This document shows positions 1 to 5,931 of a stretch of 5,931 nucleotides of DNA, piece after piece (the first letter of the stretch is position 1; each line of letters starts with the position of its first letter). The position numbers were made by a program, and so were the translations under genes. Source of the stretch: Opitutia bacterium (lineage in GTDB: Bacteria; Verrucomicrobiota; Verrucomicrobiia; Opitutales; Opitutaceae). The DNA is taken from positions 1-5,931 of the forward strand of contig JANXWT010000231.1 of the NCBI GenBank assembly GCA_025351035.1. Reading direction: 5' to 3'. The notes beneath the pieces are model-generated. The model had not been told where the DNA came from, did not search any database, and saw only the letters and a program-made list of their open reading frames with translations.

Positions 1-683
1 CGCCCTACATCGCGTGGCTCGCCATCGCGGGCATCCTCTACGCCGGCTTCGTCGCGCTGATCCAGGAAGATTTCAAATACGTCATCGCCTACTCGAGCGT
101 GAGCCACATGGGCTTCGTGCTCCTCGGCCTCGCCGCCGCCAACCCGCGCGCGGTCAGCGGCGCGGTGCTCCAGATGTTCTCGCACGGCGTCATCGCGGGT
201 CTGCTCTTCGCCGTCGTCGGCCGCATGGTCTACGAACGCACGCACACCCGCCAGCTCGCCGACCTGCGCGCGCTGCCGCTCTTCCGCCTGCTGCCGTTCG
301 CCGCCGTCACGTTCGTCGTCGCCGGCCTCGCCTCGATGGGCATGCCGGGCTTCAGCGGCTTCCCGGCCGAGCTCACGATCCTCATCGGCGCGTGGAAAAC
401 CTCGCCGGTTTGGGCGCTCACCGCCGCTGTCGGCGTGCTGGTCGCGGGGGCGTTCACGCTCCGCGCCGTGCAACAGGCGTTCTTCGGCGCCAAGCCCGCG
501 CACGCCACGGGCCACGACCATCATGATTTCGCGCCGATCACCCTCGCCGAAAAATCCGGCGCCGTGCTCCTGCTCGCCGCGACCATTGTCATCGGTTTGA
601 AACCCGACCTCCTCCTCGACTGGATCAACCCTGCGCTGCAATCGCCGCTCTTCCAGGCGGCGCTGAAGGGAGGTGCGTCATGA
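1..683 (+). CDS. nuoM: NADH-quinone oxidoreductase subunit M (NuoM), 3' part only
   Basis: C-terminal 226 residues of NuoM, an antiporter-like membrane subunit of respiratory complex I that carries one of the proton channels in the inner membrane. The gene is cut by the window edge; the first complete codon begins at base 3 and the stop is TGA at 681-683. Seen in the fragment: the family hallmark QEDFKYVIAYSSVSHMG (fragment residues 21-36), which contains the channel lysine and the HMG motif; the FSHG segment at 59-62; a THTR loop at 80-83; and the MPGFSGFPAE segment (114-123), whose glutamate matches the conserved acidic residue late in the NuoM channel. Several hydrophobic membrane segments follow, with one short His-rich polar loop (HATGHDHHDF) between the last ones. 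The stop overlaps the nuoN start in an ATGA, so the two genes are translationally coupled. NuoL and MrpD-type antiporters are homologous, but the motif wording and the nuoN neighbour favour NuoM. Confidence 0.96.
   Translation, partial: PYIAWLAIAGILYAGFVALIQEDFKYVIAYSSVSHMGFVLLGLAAANPRAVSGAVLQMFSHGVIAGLLFAVVGRMVYERTHTRQLADLRALPLFRLLPFAAVTFVVAGLASMGMPGFSGFPAELTILIGAWKTSPVWALTAAVGVLVAGAFTLRAVQQAFFGAKPAHATGHDHHDFAPITLAEKSGAVLLLAATIVIGLKPDLLLDWINPALQSPLFQAALKGGAS
666..675 (+). promoter_or_regulatory. Strong Shine-Dalgarno site of nuoN
   Basis: The sequence AAGGGAGGTG lies inside the last codons of nuoM. Its GGAGG core (669-673) is six bases upstream of the nuoN ATG at 680. It is the only near-perfect ribosome binding site I see in the window, and it fixes the nuoN start. 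With the ATGA overlap it implies both reinitiation and independent ribosome loading on nuoN. Confidence 0.85.
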
Positions 684-2149
684 GTCCCGACTATACCGGA
701 CTCACCCGCGCGCTGCTGCCCGAGGCTGCTCTCGTGCTCGGCGCGCTTGTCGTGCTCGGCTTCGATCTCGTCGCCGGCCGCAAGCTCGCGCCCGAGGCCC
801 GCGTGCGGCTCAACGCCGTGCTCGCCATCATCGCGCTGCTCTCCGCGCTCGGCGGCACCTTGCTCGCCGGTGCGACCACCGGCCCGGTGTTCGGCGGCGT
901 GCTGACGCTCGATCCGCTCTCGTGCGCGTCGCGCCTCGGGGTGATCGTGCTCTCGCTGCTCACGGTCACGCTCTGTGCCGGCACGCTGCGCCAGCGCCAG
1001 CCCGCGGAGTTCTTCGCCATCGTCCTCTTCGCCACGTCGGGCTTCACGCTCATGGCCGCCGCCCAGCAACTCCTGCTCGTTTTCCTCGCTGTCGAACTCG
1101 CCAGCATCTCGCTCTACGTGCTCGCCGGCTTCGACGAGAAGCGCCCCGAGTCCGCCGAGGCGGCGATGAAATATTTTCTGTTCGGCGGCATGTCGGCCGC
1201 GTTTCTTCTCTTCGGCTTCAGCCTGATCTACGGCCTCACCGGCACGATCCAGCTCGACGAAATCTCCAACCAGCTCGCGCTCCAAGGCATGACGCCGCTG
1301 CTGACCATCGCACTCGTGATGGTGCTCGCCGCGTTCGGCTTCAAAGCCGCCGCCGCGCCGTTCCACCTCTGGGCCCCTGACGTCTACGAAGGCGCACCCG
1401 TCTCCTCCGCCGCGCTCATCGCGTCGGCGTCGAAGCTCGCTGGCTTCACCGTCTTCGTCCGTCTGCTCTGGAGCGGGTTGGCCTTCGCCTCCGGCAGCGC
1501 GACGACTTCGCATCTGGTGGTCGGCTGGGTGCCGGTCGTGGCGATGATCTCCGCCGCGTCGCTGCTGCTCGGCAACATCGGCGCGCTCGCGCAGACGAAT
1601 CTCCGCCGCCTCCTCGCCTACTCCGCCATCGCCCACGCGGGCGCGATGCTGCTCGGCGTGATCGCCGCCGGCCGCGCCGGTCCGGCTCCGCTCTTCTACT
1701 ACGCCGCCACCTACGGCCTCGCCACCGTCGGCGCATTCGGCGTCATCGCCGTGATCGAGAACGCGGGCGGCTGCACCAAGATCACCGATCTCACCGGCCT
1801 GCACCGCCGCTCTCCGCTGCTCGCGGTATGCCTCATGATCTTCGTGCTCTCGCTCGCGGGCATCCCGCCGCTCGCCGGCTTCTTCGGCAAGTTCACCGTC
1901 TTCGCCGCCGCGCTGCAACTCGGCGGCCTCGCCGGCCCCGTGGGCTGGCTCACCGTGCTCGCGATTTTCCTCAGCGCCGTGGCGCTGTATTACTATCTCG
2001 TCATCCTGAAGCAGGCGCTCGTCGCCGCGCCGCCGGCCAACGCGCCCAAGATCGCCACGCCGCCCGCCGCCGCCTTTGCCCTGCTGTTCACAGCCGGCCT
2101 GCTGCTCCTCTTCGGCGTCGCGCCGTCGCTGTTGCTCGGCTTGTTCTAA
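680..2149 (+). CDS. nuoN: NADH-quinone oxidoreductase subunit N (NuoN)
   Basis: Complete 489-residue NuoN, the third antiporter-like proton channel subunit of complex I in the inner membrane. Length and hydrophobicity fit the usual 13-14 transmembrane helices. The residues known to matter in Escherichia coli NuoN all have visible counterparts: E139 in VELASISLYVL, K164 in AAMKYFLFGG, K222 and H229 in FKAAAAPFHLWAPDVYEGAP, K252 in ASKLAGF and K404 in GIPPLAGFFGKF. The spacing is nearly identical to E. coli E133, K158, K217, H224, K247 and K395. The NLRRLLAYSAIAHAG motif (307-321) and YYAATYGLATVGAFG (340-354) are typical of the subunit. The start is set by the strong ribosome binding site and the overlap with nuoM. 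As usual for the locus, nuoN appears to be the last nuo gene: the next gene is convergent, 33 bases away. No convincing terminator hairpin is present in that gap. Confidence 0.97.
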   Translation: MSPDYTGLTRALLPEAALVLGALVVLGFDLVAGRKLAPEARVRLNAVLAIIALLSALGGTLLAGATTGPVFGGVLTLDPLSCASRLGVIVLSLLTVTLCAGTLRQRQPAEFFAIVLFATSGFTLMAAAQQLLLVFLAVELASISLYVLAGFDEKRPESAEAAMKYFLFGGMSAAFLLFGFSLIYGLTGTIQLDEISNQLALQGMTPLLTIALVMVLAAFGFKAAAAPFHLWAPDVYEGAPVSSAALIASASKLAGFTVFVRLLWSGLAFASGSATTSHLVVGWVPVVAMISAASLLLGNIGALAQTNLRRLLAYSAIAHAGAMLLGVIAAGRAGPAPLFYYAATYGLATVGAFGVIAVIENAGGCTKITDLTGLHRRSPLLAVCLMIFVLSLAGIPPLAGFFGKFTVFAAALQLGGLAGPVGWLTVLAIFLSAVALYYYLVILKQALVAAPPANAPKIATPPAAAFALLFTAGLLLLFGVAPSLLLGLF

Positions 2150-2182
2150 GGTGGTGCTTGCCCCGGCACTTCTCCGGAAAGC

Positions 2183-3913
2183 CTATTTGCTCTCGAAGAC
2201 AACTTCGCCGCCAACAATCGTCATGGCGCAACGGGTCTTCAAAATTTCGGCCTCGGGAATCTGCATGATGTCAGCCGTGAGCACGGTAAAATCGGCGCGT
2301 TTCCCCACTTCGATGCTGCCGCGCTCCGTCTCTTCGAAAGTCGCGTAGGCGGCGCTGAGCGTCATGGCGCGCAGGGCCTGATCGCGCGTCAGGCGTTGCT
2401 CGAGATGCCAGTCGTCGTTGGCAAAGCCGTCCAGCGAACGACGCGCAACGGCGGCGTAGAACTCGATCATCGGTTCGCCGCGTTCGACCGGCGCATCCGA
2501 GCCCGTCACGACGACCGCACCGGCCTTCAGCATCGACTGCCACGCATAGGCACCGTCGAGGCGCGCGGAGCCGAGGCGCTTCGGCGCGAAATACAAATCG
2601 CCGATCGCGTGTGACGGCTGCATCGAGGCGATGACGCCGAGTTTCGCGAATCGCGGGATGTCGGCCGGGTTGATGATCTGTGCGTGCTCGATGCGCCAGC
2701 GCGGCGCGGCCATGGCGCGCTCGGCGGGTGGCACGGCGGCAAAAGCTTTTTCGTAGAGATCGAGCATCATGCGGTTACCGCGGTCACCGATGGCGTGAGT
2801 CTGGACTTGGATGCCTTTGCGCAAAGCGGCCTCAAGGAACGGCAGCAGGTCCTCCTCCTTCTGCATCAGCAACCCGCTGGTGTCCGGCCGGTCGGCATAA
2901 GGCGCGAGCAGCGCGGCACCGCGCGCCCCGAGCGAGCCGTCGATGTAAAGTTTCACGCCTCGCCGGGTGTAACGGCCGTCGCTCTCGCCGATCAGGAGGC
3001 CCGTGGCGAACAGGTCCTCAGCCGCACTGCCCCGGCCGGGCCTTGTGGTCCCGGACTCGCCGGCCATTGTCGACGGGCCCGGGCCGCTCAGCGTATCATA
3101 GAGGCGAATCTTGATTTTGCCGTCGGCGATCAGGTGGCGGAGAATTTCCGCTTCCTCGAGGCTGTGCCCGGCGTTTTGGATTCCCGTCCAGCCGAGCGAG
3201 AGTTCACGCTCGGCGCCGATGGTCAGCGCATGTGCAATATCCGCGGCGGTCGGCGGTGGCACCAGCCGGCGCACTAATGTCATGGCGTTGTCGATCAGCA
3301 TGCCGGTCGCCTCGCCGGTCTGCGGATCGCGAAGAATTTCGCCGCCCGTCGGATTCGGCGTGTGGCGGTCGACGCCAGCGAGTTTCAGCGCAAGACTGTT
3401 GGCGACGATGGCGTGACCGTCGGAACGGCCGAGGACCACGGGATTATCGGGCGAAAGATCATCGAGGTCCTGGCGCGTCGGGAACGCCACGGGCGTCCAA
3501 TGCGTCTCGATCCAGCCGCGGCCGGCGATCCATTTTTTTGGGCCGATCTGCGCGACGCGCGCCTTTAACCGGGCGCGCAAGTCGGCGATGCCGGCCGTGC
3601 CCTCGAGATTGAACTCGAGTTCCCGGAAGCCGACGCCGCCGATGTGCATGTGCGCGTCGTTGAGGCCGGGCAGCAGCGTCTTACCGCCGAGATCGACGAC
3701 GCGCTTGGCAGCGGCGCGGAATTTCTGCGCGCCGGCATTCGAGCCGACGAAGACGATGCGCCCACCGGAGACCGCGATAGCCTCGGCGCGCGGCGCGGCG
3801 GCATTGCCCGTGTAGACATTGCCGTTTATCAGCAGGAGATCGGCGGGGACCGCAGCACAGAGCGGCGCCAACACGGCGAACGAAAGAAGGAGGGCTCTCA
3901 CAAGCAATCCCAT
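2183..3913 (-). CDS. Secreted amidohydrolase, amidohydrolase family 3 (YtcJ/NfdA-like)
   Basis: Metal-dependent hydrolase of amidohydrolase family 3, the group that includes YtcJ and N-substituted formamide deformylase; the substrate cannot be read from sequence. With the ATG at 3913 the protein has 576 residues. It starts with a Sec signal peptide (MGLLVRALLLSFAVLAP, cleavage near LCAAVPA), so it should act in the periplasm or outside the cell. Next come a small beta-sandwich start (LLLINGNVYTG) and the metal-binding HxH in NDAHMHIGG (H88, H90). Further motifs are VKLYIDGSLGARGAA (K321), QTHAIGDRGN (H373), IEHAQ (H410) and TGSDAPVERGEP (D473). The tail RGSIEVGKRADFTVL closes the sandwich, so the active-site set looks complete. 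Two longer starts exist: ATG 3952 (589 aa) and ATG 4012 (609 aa, overlapping the upstream gene). 3913 is preferred because it places the signal peptide at the N-terminus, but none has a clear ribosome binding site. Residues around 281-297 contain an extra Gly/Ser/Arg-rich stretch before the K321 motif. Probably co-transcribed with the gene just upstream. Confidence 0.92.
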   Translation of the reverse strand: MGLLVRALLLSFAVLAPLCAAVPADLLLINGNVYTGNAAAPRAEAIAVSGGRIVFVGSNAGAQKFRAAAKRVVDLGGKTLLPGLNDAHMHIGGVGFRELEFNLEGTAGIADLRARLKARVAQIGPKKWIAGRGWIETHWTPVAFPTRQDLDDLSPDNPVVLGRSDGHAIVANSLALKLAGVDRHTPNPTGGEILRDPQTGEATGMLIDNAMTLVRRLVPPPTAADIAHALTIGAERELSLGWTGIQNAGHSLEEAEILRHLIADGKIKIRLYDTLSGPGPSTMAGESGTTRPGRGSAAEDLFATGLLIGESDGRYTRRGVKLYIDGSLGARGAALLAPYADRPDTSGLLMQKEEDLLPFLEAALRKGIQVQTHAIGDRGNRMMLDLYEKAFAAVPPAERAMAAPRWRIEHAQIINPADIPRFAKLGVIASMQPSHAIGDLYFAPKRLGSARLDGAYAWQSMLKAGAVVVTGSDAPVERGEPMIEFYAAVARRSLDGFANDDWHLEQRLTRDQALRAMTLSAAYATFEETERGSIEVGKRADFTVLTADIMQIPEAEILKTRCAMTIVGGEVVFESK

Positions 3914-3969
3914 GGCTGAGTAAGCAGGCGGACAACGGTCGGACAAATCCATTCGTTCGGGATGCAACG

Positions 3970-4659
3970 TCACTGGATGAACTTCAAGTTCGAAACCGGA
4001 TGCAGCGTCCAATGGGTCACCACACGCATGCCTTTCTTCCCCTTCTGGGCATCGCTGATGAGGCCATTGTCATAGAAAAGCTGCCCGGTGACCTCCACCT
4101 GCATCGCCGGCACAATGACCGTGCCCGCCTCGGCGGCCTCGCGGCGCTTCAGCACGTTGCTTCCGCCCTCGCGGGCGACGTAATAAACAAACCCGGTGGC
4201 GGCCACGCTCAATTGCTGGCGGATATCGTTGAGACGGGCGCGCAGGATGGGGGATTTGACGAATTTGGAGTCGTTCAACGGCACCCGGGCTATGATGGTC
4301 TGGTAGCCGAGTTCCGGATCGTCGCTGATCTGGATGCGGTAATCACCGTCATTCTCCAAAGCCACGAGGTGCAGCCAACCCCGCACGGTGACAATATCAC
4401 CCTCCCGCAGCTCGGGTTTGTTCGGAAATTCGGGGTAAAATTTTTTCTGGTATCCCGGATCATTCTTTTTCGGATTCAGCACCGGATCCGGCAAAGCGGC
4501 AAAATCCTCGAACGATACGACGACATCGTCGTCCACAAAGGCCCGCCCCGAAATGGAGGTTTTGATTTCCCAGCGATTGTCGCCGATGGTGAATTCCTTG
4601 GCGGAGAGCAAATTCAGCGCCAGCAATGGTCCGAGCAGAAAACAAATCGGTTTATTCAT
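3970..4659 (-). CDS. Secreted protein of unknown function, possibly OB-fold-like
   Basis: A 229-residue protein I cannot assign to a named function. From ATG 4659 it begins with a clear signal peptide (MNKPICFLLGPLLALNLLSA, then KEF), so the mature protein is probably exported. A start at 4698 would add 13 polar, His-rich residues before the signal and is less likely. The mature part is soluble and rich in beta-strand patterns. Its core REGDIVTVRGWLHLVALE (residues 85-102), followed by NDGDYRIQISDD (103-114), reads like the strands of an OB-fold-like domain. The end VTGQLFYDNG (190-199) and THWTLHPVSNLKFI (215-228) resembles the closing block of bacterial exported proteins that carry this 'HLV..E.DGDY.IQI' core. 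This similarity is from memory and not a search. Its base composition is noticeably less GC-rich than the nuo genes. No ribosome binding site is obvious. The stop lies 56 bases before the chosen start of the amidohydrolase (17 before the alternative ATG at 3952), suggesting a two-gene operon. Confidence 0.88.
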   Translation of the reverse strand: MNKPICFLLGPLLALNLLSAKEFTIGDNRWEIKTSISGRAFVDDDVVVSFEDFAALPDPVLNPKKNDPGYQKKFYPEFPNKPELREGDIVTVRGWLHLVALENDGDYRIQISDDPELGYQTIIARVPLNDSKFVKSPILRARLNDIRQQLSVAATGFVYYVAREGGSNVLKRREAAEAGTVIVPAMQVEVTGQLFYDNGLISDAQKGKKGMRVVTHWTLHPVSNLKFIQ

Positions 4660-4751
4660 GATAGGATGGATTTGATGTGTGTGTTGCGTGCCAGCCATCG
4701 GGTGGCATTAGGATGAGGTTTGTCCTGCCAACTGCAAGACCTTGCATGTAA

Positions 4752-4783
4752 CCCCCCACCGCTCCTCCCCGCCCAACAACCCC
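4752..4783 (-). other. G-rich tract, possible G-quadruplex, downstream of tRNA-Val
   Basis: Read on the - strand, four guanine runs of 4, 3, 4 and 6 bases are separated by loops of 5, 1 and 9 bases, starting 12 bases after the encoded CCA of the tRNA. The run pattern is seen directly; folding is an inference, since one loop is longer than the usual seven-base limit. It sits in the 136-base spacer between tRNA-Val and the secreted-protein gene. That spacer has no recognisable gene and no classic hairpin-plus-T-run terminator. Confidence 0.35.
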
Positions 4784-4795
4784 GCATTCCTCATC

Positions 4796-4872
4796 TGGTG
4801 GACGCTATTGGACTCGAACCAACGACCCCCTGCGTGTGAAGCAGGTGCTCTAACCAACTGAGCTAAGCGTCC
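4796..4872 (-). tRNA. tRNA-Val(CAC), CCA encoded
   Basis: A complete 77-base cloverleaf can be folded by hand on the - strand. The acceptor stem GGACGCT pairs fully with AGCGTCC, followed by discriminator A and a genome-encoded CCA. The D-stem is GCTC/GAGC. The anticodon stem CCTGC/GCAGG holds the loop TTCACAC, so the anticodon is CAC, reading valine codon GUG. The variable loop is five bases, and the T-stem GTTGG/CCAAT holds the loop TTCGAGT. All invariant positions checked look intact, so it should be functional. It lies 51 bases downstream of nth on the same strand. Within that gap the - strand holds TTGATT and, 15 bases later, TTAACG, ending 17 bases before the tRNA. This is at best a weak promoter, so read-through from nth is also possible. 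Confidence 0.97.
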
Positions 4873-4923
4873 CCAATGGGAGGGCAGACCGTTAACAGCC
4901 ACGCGGACCGAATCAACCTTGTT

Positions 4924-5619
4924 TTATTTCTTCGTTTTCCGGGGCCGCTGGCGCTCAGAAAAAAGCGTCCGGCAAATCACGCAGACCGTGCCGTCGCAGC
5001 CGCGTGCGGTGCAGTGTCCGCGGCCGTAGAAAATCATCCGCAGGTGCAGCTGGTTCCACGTCGCGGGCGGGAAAAGCTTCTTCAAGTCGTGCTCGGTCTG
5101 CTCGACGCTGCGGCCGTCGGTGAACTTCCACCGCTGCGCCAACCGGTGGATGTGCGTGTCGACCGGAAATGCCGGCACTCCGAACGCTTGGCTCATGACC
5201 ACCGACGCCGTCTTGTGGCCGACGCCGGGCAACTCCTCCAACTCCGCGAAGGTCCGGGGCACGGCGCCGCCGTGCCGCTCCATGATCAGTCGGGACAGCC
5301 CGCTGATGGCCTTGGCTTTCTGCGGCGACAGCCCGCACGACCGGATGATCGCCTGGATTTTCCCGACCGGCACGCGCGCCATCGCGGCCGGATTGTCGGC
5401 GACGGCCCAGAGGTGCGGCGTGACGAGGTTGACGCGCTTGTCGGTGCATTGCGCCGAAAGCAAAACCGCCACGAGGAGAGTATAAACGTCGCGATGGTCG
5501 AGCGGGATCGGCGTCACCGGATACAGCTCGGCCAGCCGGCGGGCGACGTGATCGGCCCGGGCCTGTTTGGTGTGGAAATCGGCGGTGGTCGGCACAGTCG
5601 GAAACAGATGGGCTTTCAA
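4924..5619 (-). CDS. nth: Endonuclease III (DNA glycosylase / AP lyase)
   Basis: Base-excision-repair enzyme that removes oxidised pyrimidines and cleaves the abasic site. The 231-residue protein is near the family norm of about 210-220, with a slightly longer N-terminus. Seen: LLVAVLLSAQCTD (residues 48-60), the helix-hairpin-helix LPGVGHKTASVV (130-141) with catalytic lysine K136, and FPVDTHIHRLAQR (151-163) with catalytic aspartate D154. The K-to-D distance of 18 equals that of E. coli K120/D138. The C-terminus has four cysteines (C203, C208, C213, C216) but spaced C-x4-C-x4-C-x2-C, not the usual C-x6-C-x2-C-x5-C of the [4Fe-4S] cluster. The start used is a TTG codon. No in-frame ATG lies upstream before a stop, and the ATG at 5635 is in another frame. 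A GTG at 5595 is an alternative that would still keep the whole catalytic core. No clear ribosome binding site. Transcribed divergently from gcvP. Confidence 0.95.
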   Translation of the reverse strand: MKAHLFPTVPTTADFHTKQARADHVARRLAELYPVTPIPLDHRDVYTLLVAVLLSAQCTDKRVNLVTPHLWAVADNPAAMARVPVGKIQAIIRSCGLSPQKAKAISGLSRLIMERHGGAVPRTFAELEELPGVGHKTASVVMSQAFGVPAFPVDTHIHRLAQRWKFTDGRSVEQTEHDLKKLFPPATWNQLHLRMIFYGRGHCTARGCDGTVCVICRTLFSERQRPRKTKK

Positions 5620-5700
5620 GACTGAAACAAACCATTAATTGCACAGCCCCGATCCCAAATCGCTGTTGCGGCCCCTCCTCGCTCGCGTAGCGTCCGCGCC
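5620..5700. promoter_or_regulatory. Divergent nth / gcvP intergenic region
   Basis: These 81 bases must serve the starts of two divergent genes. The only AT-rich part is 5621-5640, which contains the palindromic hexamer ATTAAT (5634-5639). That hexamer matches the -10 consensus at four of six positions on either strand, but no good -35 box sits at the right distance. The gcvP-proximal half is GC-rich and has no Shine-Dalgarno site. I see no glycine riboswitch aptamer, and the space is too short for a tandem one. Promoter function is inferred from gene orientation. Confidence 0.35.
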
Positions 5701-5931
5701 ATGTCTTCGCCACCGGACCTGCTTGCCCCACTCGACACGTTTGAACGCCGCCATCAGGGCGTCGATGCCACCGCCGACACCGCCGCGATGCTGAAGCTCG
5801 TGGGGTTTGAGTCGCTCGATGCGCTCGCCGATGCCGCCGTGCCCGCGCACATCCGCCTCAAGCGCCCGCTCCGTCTGCCCGCCGCCGCGAGCGAGACCAC
5901 CGCGCTCGCCGAGCTCCGCGCGATCGCGTCG
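5701..5931 (+). CDS. gcvP: Glycine dehydrogenase (decarboxylating), P-protein, 5' part only
   Basis: First 77 codons of the glycine cleavage system P-protein, a cytoplasmic PLP enzyme that decarboxylates glycine and passes the aminomethyl group to the lipoyl H-protein. The reading frame stays open to the window edge. The N-terminus matches the family closely: FERRHQG (residues 14-20, compare FIERHIGP in E. coli), MLKLVGFESLDALAD (30-44), VPAHIRL (47-53), then LPAAASETTALAELRAIAS (59-77), which is the SE..AL.EL..IA block preceding the conserved N-terminal domain. The PLP lysine lies far downstream and is not in the window. The start ATG fits the family's N-terminal length, although no ribosome binding site is seen. 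No gcvT or gcvH lies upstream; nth is divergent, so gcvP is the first gene of its transcript. A split gcvPA arrangement is possible, because only the N-terminus is visible. Confidence 0.92.
   Translation, partial: MSSPPDLLAPLDTFERRHQGVDATADTAAMLKLVGFESLDALADAAVPAHIRLKRPLRLPAAASETTALAELRAIAS

Noticed and set aside
14..526. Arg/Pro-rich 170-codon frame overlapping nuoM
   Set aside because: Out-of-frame reading of nuoM with no recognisable motif; nuoM itself is certain in the other frame.
521..1918. 465-codon open frame antisense to nuoM/nuoN, rich in Glu, Arg, Ala and Gly
   Set aside because: Low-complexity translation without domains, lying opposite unmistakable nuo coding sequence. High-GC codon bias removes stops from the opposite strand, so this is a shadow frame.
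2150..2182. CCGG-cacttct-CCGG hairpin between nuoN and the amidohydrolase as a bidirectional terminator
   Set aside because: Only four base pairs with no T-run on either side; too weak to call.
4708..4745. Imperfect inverted repeat around AGGTTT / AGACCT as a terminator after tRNA-Val
   Set aside because: Six pairs including a wobble enclosing a 15-base loop, no T-run; not convincing.
4796..4872. tRNA-Val 3' end as an attachment site of an integrated element
   Set aside because: No second copy of the tRNA 3' end and no integrase in the window; flanking genes are mostly housekeeping.
4708..4902. Small ORF containing GRLAQLVRAPASHAGGRWFESNS
   Set aside because: This peptide is the well-known false translation of a tRNA gene; it covers the tRNA-Val at 4796-4872.
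5680..5692. CGCT-cgcgt-AGCG hairpin just before gcvP as a regulatory site
   Set aside because: Four-base stem in GC-rich DNA is expected by chance.
4955..5731. 258-codon frame starting upstream of nth
   Set aside because: Overlaps nth in another frame, Arg/Gly/Ala-rich, no motif; it also crosses the start of gcvP on the opposite strand.
1..5931. A novel defence, toxin-antitoxin, mobile or CRISPR-like system
   Set aside because: Every region over 150 bases is accounted for by conserved or exported-protein genes and a tRNA. No nuclease/helicase/transposase motifs other than Nth, no direct-repeat array, and no paired small ORFs were seen on either strand.

Overview
This is an ordinary, gene-dense stretch of a high-GC bacterial chromosome. 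It encodes an aerobic or anaerobic respiratory complex, one base-excision-repair enzyme, one tRNA, a glycine-cleavage enzyme and a small secreted-protein pair. I found no phage, insertion sequence, CRISPR array, toxin-antitoxin or defence module. The nuo genes are very GC-rich (hand counts of single lines reach nearly 80%). The gene at 3970-4659 is clearly poorer (about 50-60% in the lines I counted). The organism is probably a Gram-negative bacterium with a Sec-exported proteome. The style of the secreted hypothetical protein and the weak Shine-Dalgarno sites outside nuoN would fit Verrucomicrobiota (Opitutaceae-like), but that placement is an inference and not proven by the sequence.

Layout. 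Bases 1-2149 on the + strand are the end of a nuo operon: the 3' part of nuoM and all of nuoN, joined by an ATGA stop/start overlap. Both are proton-pumping membrane subunits of respiratory complex I. A 33-base spacer separates nuoN from a convergent block. From 5619 down to 2183 everything lies on the - strand, in transcription order: nth (endonuclease III), tRNA-Val(CAC), a small secreted protein of unknown function, and a secreted amidohydrolase of the YtcJ/NfdA type. The last two are close enough to be co-transcribed. After an 81-base divergent spacer, the N-terminus of gcvP (glycine dehydrogenase, P-protein) starts at 5701 on the + strand and runs off the window.

How they work together. 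NuoM and NuoN function in the same complex. The amidohydrolase and the secreted protein upstream of it may share an operon, but nothing in their sequences proves a joint function. nth, tRNA-Val and gcvP look like unrelated housekeeping neighbours. The points most worth a second look are the non-canonical cysteine spacing at the C-terminus of Nth, the unassigned secreted protein paired with the amidohydrolase, and a G-rich tract just downstream of the tRNA.
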